From NCBI GenBank assembly GCA_023456995.1, contig JAEWNU010000199.1, forward strand, positions 1 through 6,005: 6,005 nucleotides of DNA, read 5' to 3'. This document shows positions 1 through 5,108 of this stretch, piece by piece; position 1 is the stretch's first letter; the number at the start of each line of letters is the position of its first letter. The notes beneath the pieces were generated by a model. That model was given only the letters and a program-made list of their open reading frames with translations. It ran no database searches and was not told where the DNA came from. This stretch comes from Bacillota bacterium (GTDB taxonomy: Bacteria > Bacillota > Clostridia > Oscillospirales > Ruminococcaceae). A program made the position numbers and the translations under genes.

Positions 1-1
1 C

Positions 2-394
2 TCCTCCGGTGCGCCCTTATCGTCGGGGCTGAAATTTGATTTTGGTACACAGCAAAACCCTTATAATAAATCGATGAATGGGATCGCGCGAATTGTAGTT
101 GGCACAGCGGTTGATACGACAAACCACGTTCTACTTGTTGCGCATCGCCCCTACACCTTTGGTTCTGGCGTGCTTTGGCAGGGTTCTCCGCAGCAGACTG
201 AGGCGCTGCCGGTTACACTGGCGGTGTTGGATTGGGAGGGGCAGCCGCTGCGCGAATATAAAACCAGCATGACGATGCGCGCCTTTGCAAAGTTTTCTAT
301 CAATATTCTTTCGGTCGAAATAAATGGTGACGGCACAGCCGAACTGTTCTGGGGCGATAAACCGCCGATTCAGATACGATATATGCCGAGTTGA
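2..394 (+). CDS. C-terminal part of a protein paralogous to the downstream lipoprotein (5' end outside window)
   Basis: This reading frame is open from the first bases of the window to a TGA at 392-394, so the gene begins upstream; the first in-window ATG (74) is internal and has no convincing ribosome binding site. The visible 130 residues align by eye with the C-terminus of the next gene. Shared blocks include IVVGTAVD versus LIVGMAVD, LPVTLAVLD versus MPVTLVVFD, and a closing DGTAELFW...PPIQIRYMP versus DGTANLSW...PPMQVRYLP. It differs by a short Gly/Ser/Gln-rich insertion around FGSGVLWQGSPQQTEA. The function is not known. By analogy with its neighbour it is probably an extracytoplasmic lipoprotein, but its N-terminus cannot be seen. 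It ends 56 bases before the neighbour's start on the same strand with no terminator between, so the two are probably co-transcribed. Confidence 0.85.
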   Translation, partial: SSGAPLSSGLKFDFGTQQNPYNKSMNGIARIVVGTAVDTTNHVLLVAHRPYTFGSGVLWQGSPQQTEALPVTLAVLDWEGQPLREYKTSMTMRAFAKFSINILSVEINGDGTAELFWGDKPPIQIRYMPS

Positions 395-438
395 TTGCTA
401 TGATAAACAGTACAGCAAGGAAAGTCGGACAGAAAACC

Positions 439-443
439 GAGGG
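439..443 (+). promoter_or_regulatory. Ribosome binding site that decides the lipoprotein start
   Basis: GAGGG lies 7 bases before the ATG at 451. The two other in-frame candidates upstream, TTG at 391 and ATG at 400, have no purine-rich site in front. Starting at 451 also places a basic residue and a hydrophobic stretch exactly at the N-terminus, as a signal peptide needs. Confidence 0.7.
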
Positions 444-450
444 CTATATA

Positions 451-1836
451 ATGCGGTTAAAAAGTATGTGGTGGATTGTTCTTGTCATCGCGTTGATGAT
501 TTGCAGTGCCTGTACGCAGTCAAGTGCTTCGGTCGCGATGTCCGACGCAGCGGTGCTATCTGATAGCAACAGTGGGGGAACGGACGCTCCGTTGCTTTAC
601 TGTGAGAAAACACAGCTGCTTTGGGAAGTGCCACAATGCGAATATCGCATACTAGATACTGTCTCGGACGAAAACGGCTCTGCGGTGCTGTATACTGAGC
701 ATCGTGCTTGGAACGGTGACACCGATAGTGAGCCGAGTTTCTATGTCATGACGCAGTTGTTTGACGTGCAGGGCAATCATAAACTTACAGCTTACACTGG
801 TGTCTGGAGCGACAGCGCTGAAGATTTGGCGCTCCATTTTGTGCAGCTGGCGAATGGTAGGCTATATTATACGCGCGAAGGAAATTATCACTACAGTATG
901 GACGCGGCAACTGGCTATGTAGACGAATGGTGCTATAAAACCTTACAGGAAGACAACAGCGTGGTTTTGTCCTATTCCACCAATTTTCGAGAGACCCCCT
1001 ACACGCTGGGCATGCGATTTTGTCTGACCGACGCCGAAGGTAAAACACATGAAATTGTGATTCCCGAATACGATCATAACTTTGGCATGGCACTGGATTT
1101 TTTAATGAACCCGGAATATGCTGACCGCGAAGGCATTACCTATGAGGCTACCGTCACCCTGGATTCCTCTTCCAAAACAGCGGAGGTGACCAACACCAAG
1201 CTGACCTATACGCTGGACTTTAATGACCTGAGTTATACTTGTACCCGCCGCTATACTGACGAAATGATCGAGGAGCTTTTGGCGACTAGCCCGGACGGTA
1301 AACAGGTGTTATATTATGCCGACGGCGGCGGTGCAGGCGATGCGTTTTGGAGCGATATCGTGTTAAGAAGGCAAGACGGTAACATCATTTTTTTAAACTC
1401 ATGTTCACTTCTTTACGGCGCCGATTTTTTTAACAACGACGTTGTCGTGCTTAATGAGGTGGATTCGCTTACAGCATATGATATTACTGGTGAACAGCCT
1501 GTGGGCCAATTGCTTTTGGATCTCGGCAGTGTAATCGAAACCGACGGCGATACACACACCGAACGACTGATCGTAGGAATGGCAGTCGACCACGAAAACC
1601 AACTGCTGTTGGCCGCCATGCGCAATTACACCGAGGATTGGGATATTTTGATGCCGGTGACGCTAGTGGTTTTTGATGCTTCTTTAAAGCAAATTGGCGA
1701 GCTGAAAACCGATTGTTTGATCAGACCCTACCGCAACAACTGGACAATGCGATGTGATATCGCCATAGTTGGCGATGGTACGGCTAACTTATCGTGGTGG
1801 GAAGAACCGCCGATGCAGGTGCGATATTTGCCCTAA
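451..1836 (+). CDS. Predicted lipoprotein of unknown function, possible beta-propeller-like fold
   Basis: The 461-residue product begins MRLK, followed by a hydrophobic helix (about residues 6-20) and ICSAC, with Cys21 as the likely lipidation site. The -3 position is Cys instead of the usual Leu, so the lipobox is imperfect. A Ser/Thr/Asp/Gly-rich stretch (about 22-45), typical of a tether on the outer face of the membrane, follows. The body is rich in Tyr, Trp, Thr and Asp with alternating short strands. It contains an SPDGK motif (280-284) followed by a strand-like VLYYAD and later IVLRRQDGN, which resembles the blades of TolB/WD40-type propellers. That fold is inferred from a few motifs and is not secure. 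No catalytic motif was recognised. The C-terminus matches the product ending at 394, so these are tandem paralogues. An intrinsic terminator follows about 90 bases after the stop. A surface or sensor-accessory role is possible, but no function can be assigned. Confidence 0.85.
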   Translation: MRLKSMWWIVLVIALMICSACTQSSASVAMSDAAVLSDSNSGGTDAPLLYCEKTQLLWEVPQCEYRILDTVSDENGSAVLYTEHRAWNGDTDSEPSFYVMTQLFDVQGNHKLTAYTGVWSDSAEDLALHFVQLANGRLYYTREGNYHYSMDAATGYVDEWCYKTLQEDNSVVLSYSTNFRETPYTLGMRFCLTDAEGKTHEIVIPEYDHNFGMALDFLMNPEYADREGITYEATVTLDSSSKTAEVTNTKLTYTLDFNDLSYTCTRRYTDEMIEELLATSPDGKQVLYYADGGGAGDAFWSDIVLRRQDGNIIFLNSCSLLYGADFFNNDVVVLNEVDSLTAYDITGEQPVGQLLLDLGSVIETDGDTHTERLIVGMAVDHENQLLLAAMRNYTEDWDILMPVTLVVFDASLKQIGELKTDCLIRPYRNNWTMRCDIAIVGDGTANLSWWEEPPMQVRYLP

Positions 1837-1843
1837 TGGGTGG

Positions 1844-1898
1844 ACTTGTGTAGAAGTAATCGACATAGTAACCGGATGTGGAATTGGCTTCCACAAGT
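1844..1898 (+). other. Inverted repeats able to form alternative hairpins in the lipoprotein 3' region
   Basis: ACTTGTG (1844-1850) and GAAG (1853-1856) are complementary to CACAAGT (1892-1898) and CTTC (1888-1891), giving a long imperfect stem with a 2-base bulge. Inside it, TGTGGAA (1877-1883) pairs perfectly with TTCCACA (1889-1895) around a 5-base loop. The two stems share bases 1888-1895 and so exclude each other. The region is transcribed as the lipoprotein 3' untranslated region, or possibly as a separate small RNA. No known RNA family was recognised. Confidence 0.45.
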
Positions 1899-1936
1899 AG
1901 AGGCGCTTTATTGCCTAATTTCTCTAAAGCCCCTCT
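1899..1936 (+). other. Antiterminator-like stem competing with the terminator
   Basis: Bases 1899-1910 (AGAGGCGCTTTA) pair with 1925-1936 (TAAAGCCCCTCT) in 11 of 12 positions, with a single C-C mismatch and a 14-base loop. The right arm contains most of the left arm of the terminator hairpin at 1926-1955, so forming this stem would prevent the terminator from forming. The pairing is seen directly in the sequence; a regulatory role is inference. Confidence 0.4.
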
Positions 1937-1955
1937 GTTGCAGAAGGGCTTTTTT
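1926..1955 (+). terminator. Rho-independent terminator after the lipoprotein gene
   Basis: Left arm 1928-1937 (AGCCCCTCTG) pairs with 1941-1950 (CAGAAGGGCT) around a TTG loop with one C-A mismatch, and six T residues (1950-1955) follow. The AA at 1926-1927 can also pair into the T tract. This closes the lipoprotein transcription unit and separates it from the fbp promoter just downstream. Confidence 0.85.
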
Positions 1956-1971
1956 GTACTGTAATTTCTAC

Positions 1972-1998
1972 TTCACGACAAAATAAATATGCTATAAT
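1972..1998 (+). promoter_or_regulatory. Probable fbp promoter with extended -10
   Basis: A perfect TATAAT (1993-1998) is preceded by TG at 1990-1991, forming an extended -10 element. The best -35 candidate, TTCACG (1972-1977), matches TTGACA in four of six positions but has a short 15-base spacer, so recognition may rest on the extended -10. It sits directly after the upstream terminator. Transcription from about 2005 would give a leader of roughly 170 bases before fbp. A second AT-rich box, TATTAT (2016-2021), is a weaker alternative. Confidence 0.6.
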
Positions 1999-2004
1999 AA
2001 TCAC

Positions 2005-2168
2005 ATAACATTTTTTATTATAGACAGGTGCCCTAGGGCTCGCGTCAGGCGTGTGCCTTTTGGCGCCACAATTTGACACTGCATGCTTAGCATATCTGGT
2101 ATTTAACCATACTGAATGCATGCCCGAAGCCAAGTATAAGTTTAAGTTTAAACCCACTTACGGGAGGA
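2005..2168 (+). promoter_or_regulatory. Long structured 5' leader of fbp
   Basis: Between the predicted transcription start and the fbp ribosome binding site there is no plausible gene, but there are several dyads. GGTGCC (2027-2032) can pair with GGCGCC (2062-2067) around an inner AGGC/GCCT hairpin (2047-2058). GCATGC-TTAG...TGGT (2081-2100) pairs with ACCA...CTGA...GCATGC (2106-2123) around an ATTTA loop. Next come three tandem hexamers, AAGTAT-AAGTTT-AAGTTT (2132-2149). A perfect TTGACA (2073-2078) lies immediately before the second dyad and has a poor -10 candidate (TGGTAT, 18 bases on), so a second promoter overlapped by an operator-like palindrome is an alternative reading. No known riboswitch class was recognised. 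Confidence 0.4.
2162..2167 (+). promoter_or_regulatory. Strong fbp ribosome binding site that decides the start
   Basis: GGGAGG lies only 1 base before the ATG at 2169 but 7 bases before the in-frame ATG at 2175. The second spacing is normal and the first is too tight, so 2175 is the better start; the protein is then two residues shorter. Confidence 0.7.
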
Positions 2169-2174
2169 ATGACG

Positions 2175-4157
2175 ATGCAGCAGGAAAAGAACGATTTAAC
2201 TAACGACCAAATGGCGTTTTTGCGTTTACTATCCAAACAATTTCCCAACATTCAATCGGTTTGTACTGAAATTATTAACCTCAAAGCTATTTTAGATCTC
2301 CCCAAAGGCACGGAACATTTTATCAGCGACCTGCACGGCGAATATGAGGCGGTCGCGCATATCCTTAACAACGCGTCTGGCGTTATCCGTGACAAGATTG
2401 ACGAGCTCTACATCGAGAGCAGTTCAGAAGAGGAACGTTCGAAGCTCGCAACGCTTATTTATTATCCGCAGCACAAGCTCGATCTGCTTAAAGTAGAACA
2501 TCAGGACGATCTCGATGAATGGTACCACGACACGCTGGTCAAGCTAATAGATATCTGTCGGGTGGTCGCGTCGAAGTATACCCGTTCCAAAGTGCGTAAA
2601 GCGCTTCCCGTTGATTTTGCATATATCATTGACGAACTGCTGCACGCCGACCACTATGAGAAGAATAAAGAGAATTATTATGGCCGCATTTTCTCCACAA
2701 TTGTGGACGTAGGCAGGGCAGACGCGTTCATTGTGGCGCTTTCTAGTTTGATTAAACGATTAGCCGTTGATCAGCTGCATGTCATTGGCGACATTTACGA
2801 TCGTGGGCCGGGCGCTGAGGACATCATGCAGCTTTTGATGTGTCATCATGCGGTGGATATCGTCTGGGGTAACCATGATATGCTCTGGATGGCTGCTGCC
2901 GCAGGAAATGAGGCCTGCATCGCCAATGTACTCAATGTTTCGCTCTCCTATGCAAACGTTGATACGCTGGAAAACGGCTACGGAATCAGCCTGCGCGCAT
3001 TGACCACCTTTGCTGAAAAAACTTACGGAAATTCAATGGCGTTTAAGCCTAAGGTTCTCGAACAGGACAAAATCGGATTAAATGACGTTGAGCTGGTGGC
3101 AAAGCTGCGCAAAGCAGCCGCCGTCATGCAGATGAAGCTTGAGGGTCAGATCATCGCGCGCCACCCCGAATATGACATGGACGAGCGCATGATGCTCGAT
3201 AAGATTAACTTTGCCGAGGGCACGGTGACCATCGGGGACGCAACTTACCCGTTGCGCGATACCGATTTCCCTACTATCAACCCGGAGTCTCCTTATGAGT
3301 TGACGGAGGAGGAGCGCCAGTTGATGGCCTCGCTGAAGGATTCGTTTATCCGTAGCGATAAGCTTCAGGCACATATGCGGTTTTTGTTTGAGCATGGCAG
3401 TTTCTACCGCTGCTTCAATTCCAACCTGCTGTTTCACGGCTGCGTGCCGCTAAATCGCGACGGCTCATTTGAACGGTTTGAGTTTGACGGCAAACGCCTG
3501 TGGGGAAAACGGTTGTTCGACTTTTGTGAACATAAAGTGCGCGAGGGCTATTTTGGTCTCCGCGGTACAAAAGAGAAGCGGGATGGCGAAGACTTTATGT
3601 GGTGGCTGTGGTGCGGTAAAAATTCACCGATTTTCGGCAGAACCCGTATGACTACTTTCGAGCGCATGCTGGTGGAGGACAAAGCCTCGCATGAGGAACC
3701 GAAGAACTATTATTATCGTTATATGAACGACCCTAAAGTGATTGCAAATATTTTTGAAGAATTCGGGCTTGACCCCGAGGAGTCGCATATTGTTAACGGG
3801 CATATTCCGGTGAAATCCAAGGACGGCGAAAGCCCGATCAAATGCGACGGCAAGTTGCTGACTATCGACGGTGGTTTCTGCAAGGCTTATCAGAAGACTA
3901 CCGGCATTGCGGGCTATACGCTCATCTATAACTCGTACGGGCTACGGCTTGTGTCACACGGACCGTTTAAGGGTATTAGTGAAGCGGTTCAACAAAATAG
4001 CGACATTTTATCAAAGACCGACATTCTGGAAGTGGCAACCCGGCGTAAGTTGGTGGCTGATACTGATATCGGCAAGGAGTTGCGTGGTCAGATTGATACG
4101 CTCTCACTGTTGCTGGATGCGTACCACTCAGGCGCAATGCCACAGCTTTCGCGCTGA
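2175..4157 (+). CDS. fbp: Class III fructose-1,6-bisphosphatase (EC 3.1.3.11)
   Basis: This cytosolic enzyme hydrolyses fructose-1,6-bisphosphate to fructose-6-phosphate, the committed step of gluconeogenesis. The 660-residue product has the length typical of the Bacillus/Clostridium class III family, which is unrelated to the class I and GlpX types. The metallophosphoesterase signature is complete: SDLHGE (51-56), GDIYDRG (205-211), GNHD (232-235) and a late NGHIPV (541-546), which supply the Asp, His and Asn metal ligands. The C-terminal block LLTIDGGFCKAYQKTTGIAGYTLIYNSYGL is also characteristic. The long stretch between GNHD and NGHIPV is the family-specific insert. No frameshift or missing key residue was seen. 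Known family members need Mn2+, are inhibited by AMP and can be activated by phosphoenolpyruvate; whether that holds here is not visible. A structured leader precedes the gene, and its stop overlaps the next start codon. Confidence 0.97.
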   Translation: MQQEKNDLTNDQMAFLRLLSKQFPNIQSVCTEIINLKAILDLPKGTEHFISDLHGEYEAVAHILNNASGVIRDKIDELYIESSSEEERSKLATLIYYPQHKLDLLKVEHQDDLDEWYHDTLVKLIDICRVVASKYTRSKVRKALPVDFAYIIDELLHADHYEKNKENYYGRIFSTIVDVGRADAFIVALSSLIKRLAVDQLHVIGDIYDRGPGAEDIMQLLMCHHAVDIVWGNHDMLWMAAAAGNEACIANVLNVSLSYANVDTLENGYGISLRALTTFAEKTYGNSMAFKPKVLEQDKIGLNDVELVAKLRKAAAVMQMKLEGQIIARHPEYDMDERMMLDKINFAEGTVTIGDATYPLRDTDFPTINPESPYELTEEERQLMASLKDSFIRSDKLQAHMRFLFEHGSFYRCFNSNLLFHGCVPLNRDGSFERFEFDGKRLWGKRLFDFCEHKVREGYFGLRGTKEKRDGEDFMWWLWCGKNSPIFGRTRMTTFERMLVEDKASHEEPKNYYYRYMNDPKVIANIFEEFGLDPEESHIVNGHIPVKSKDGESPIKCDGKLLTIDGGFCKAYQKTTGIAGYTLIYNSYGLRLVSHGPFKGISEAVQQNSDILSKTDILEVATRRKLVADTDIGKELRGQIDTLSLLLDAYHSGAMPQLSR

Positions 4158-4876
4158 TGCGGTCGGGACGGGGACTTTCCGGCACAACACTGCAGGTAGT
4201 GGCTGTGTTAAGTATGACGGCGGACCATATTGGAGCCGTTATAATGCGGGATAAGCAGATCACATTGTCCATGGTATTACGTGGCATGCCAACCCTGTTC
4301 ACACTGCGTGCTATTGGGCGGGCAGCTTTTCCCGTTTTTGCTTTCTTATTAGCACAAGGCATGTTGCACACTCGCAGCCGAAAACGCTTTATTCTTCGTT
4401 TGGCATTGCTCGCCTTATTGTCAGAGCTGCCATTTGATTTGGCTTTTTACGGTGTCGTCTTTTATCCCTATCATCAAAACGTATTTTTTACGCTTTGTCT
4501 GGGGGCCGTCTGCATTGCACTTGTAGATTATGGCAGCAAAAAGTTTAGCGTTGTTGCTATCATGGTTATTGTTTTGATGGCGCAGCTGCTGCGCACCGAT
4601 TACGCTGCGCTGGGTGTGCTGACCATCTTGATGTTTTGGTTGGTTGCTTCAAAAGGGCGTTGGGGTTTAGCTGTGGTTCTGCTGCTGTTTACCGGTAGCT
4701 GGCTGATGTACGGTCAGTGGCTGTATTTGTTTAGCTTGCTCAGCTTGCCATTACTGTTGTGCTATAATGGTACGCGCGGTGGCCCGGCTAGGCAGGTGGG
4801 GGCAATGATCAGAAAATGGGGCTTTTATTTTTACTATCCGTCACACCTGTTGGTGCTGGCGTTAGCGGTGCGCTAA
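4157..4876 (+). CDS. TraX-family integral membrane protein
   Basis: The 239-residue, very hydrophobic product has about seven to nine likely membrane segments and the landmarks of the TraX family: a first helix ending MTADHIG (20-26), IGR (53-55), FPVFAF (58-63), then QGMLHTRSRKRF, SELPFD (89-94), HQNVFFT (106-112) and a final FYFYYPSHLLVLALA. The namesake F-plasmid TraX is needed for N-terminal acetylation of pilin. Chromosomal Firmicutes homologues are widespread, lack a conjugation setting and have no settled role, so an acyltransferase activity is family inference only. Its ATG (4157-4159) shares one base with the fbp TGA (4155-4157), and no Shine-Dalgarno sequence is visible inside the end of fbp, so translation probably depends on coupling to fbp. 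No conjugation or pilus genes are nearby, so a plasmid transfer role is unlikely. The gene appears intact. Confidence 0.9.
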   Translation: MRSGRGLSGTTLQVVAVLSMTADHIGAVIMRDKQITLSMVLRGMPTLFTLRAIGRAAFPVFAFLLAQGMLHTRSRKRFILRLALLALLSELPFDLAFYGVVFYPYHQNVFFTLCLGAVCIALVDYGSKKFSVVAIMVIVLMAQLLRTDYAALGVLTILMFWLVASKGRWGLAVVLLLFTGSWLMYGQWLYLFSLLSLPLLLCYNGTRGGPARQVGAMIRKWGFYFYYPSHLLVLALAVR

Positions 4877-4878
4877 CG
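4860..4878 (+). repeat. Perfect 8-bp inverted repeat over the traX-like stop codon
   Basis: CGTTAGCG (4860-4867) and CGCTAACG (4871-4878) form a perfect GC-containing stem with a 3-base GTG loop, spanning the last codons and the TAA stop (4874-4876). No T tract follows, so it is not a standard intrinsic terminator. It might protect the 3' end or act as a weak terminator. Confidence 0.5.
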
Positions 4879-4925
4879 GTGCTGATTACAAAAAGAACCA
4901 TTGATTACCTTTTTAAACCTGAAAA

Positions 4926-4958
4926 ATGTTTTTTACAATATTTTTTTGTCAAAAACAT
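4926..4958 (-). terminator. AT-rich hairpin, possible weak terminator reading leftward
   Basis: ATGTTTTTTAC (4926-4936) pairs with GTCAAAAACAT (4948-4958) with one mismatch around an 11-base loop. Read on the minus strand, the stem is followed by five T residues; on the plus strand it is followed by A residues. The stem is almost all A-T and therefore weak, and no minus-strand gene is visible to be terminated, so this is tentative. The surrounding stretch 4877-4989 holds no gene and no good plus-strand terminator. Confidence 0.25.
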
Positions 4959-4989
4959 AATAAAAAACGCATCAAATATGAATATTATG

Positions 4990-5018
4990 TTGACAATCGC
5001 AGCGATACGCAATAAAAT
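4990..5018 (+). promoter_or_regulatory. Sigma-A-type promoter of the pyrophosphatase gene
   Basis: A perfect TTGACA (4990-4995) is separated by 17 bases from TAAAAT (5013-5018), a five-of-six match to the -10 consensus. Transcription should start near 5025, leaving a leader of about 85 bases. A second TATAAT (5034-5039) lies just downstream but has no recognisable -35. Confidence 0.8.
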
Positions 5019-5048
5019 TAACTGGTGTTTTAATATAATATTCCTAAA

Positions 5049-5067
5049 TGCGTTATAGAAGAACGCA
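5049..5067 (+). repeat. Small hairpin in the pyrophosphatase leader
   Basis: TGCGTT (5049-5054) pairs perfectly with AACGCA (5062-5067) around a 7-base loop, about 25 bases upstream of the ribosome binding site. It may stabilise the 5' end of the transcript; no T tract follows, so it is not a terminator. Confidence 0.4.
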
Positions 5068-5091
5068 GAAAATGAGCAGGAAGAAAATGAC

Positions 5092-5097
5092 AAGGAG
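5092..5097 (+). promoter_or_regulatory. Ribosome binding site of the pyrophosphatase gene
   Basis: AAGGAG lies 11 bases before the ATG at 5109. The spacing is slightly long, but no other in-frame start sits better, and the protein starting here begins directly with its first membrane helix, as expected for the family. Confidence 0.75.
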
Positions 5098-5108
5098 TGT
5101 AGTTTAAA

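Noticed and set aside
447..452. TATAAT overlapping the lipoprotein start codon, possible -10 box
   Set aside because: It overlaps the ATG, so transcription would begin inside the gene, and no -35 is visible at the right distance; it is a by-product of the ctatata-ATG context.
1837..1925. Known riboswitch or T-box in the region before the terminator
   Set aside because: I looked for the T-box GGTGG-type antiterminator bulge and for conserved cores of the c-di-GMP, ZTP, fluoride and THF classes; none is present, so no class is named.
1924..2157. Minus-strand open frame in the region between the lipoprotein gene and fbp
   Set aside because: It covers the terminator, promoter and leader dyads, shows no recognisable domain and has no convincing ribosome binding site; I see no evidence that it is a gene.
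3976..4371. Minus-strand open frame across the fbp/traX junction
   Set aside because: It is antisense to two clearly recognised genes and has no recognisable protein features.
4157..4876. TraX-like gene as a sign of a conjugative plasmid or integrative element
   Set aside because: No relaxase, pilus, integrase or attachment-site signal is present, and the gene overlaps a housekeeping gene; chromosomal TraX-like proteins are common in Firmicutes.
4816..5058. Plus-strand open frame continuing past the TraX-like gene, possible frameshifted extension
   Set aside because: The TraX-like frame already ends with the family's normal C-terminus (FYFYYPSHLLVLALA), and the other frame only translates AT-rich intergenic DNA including the hppA promoter.
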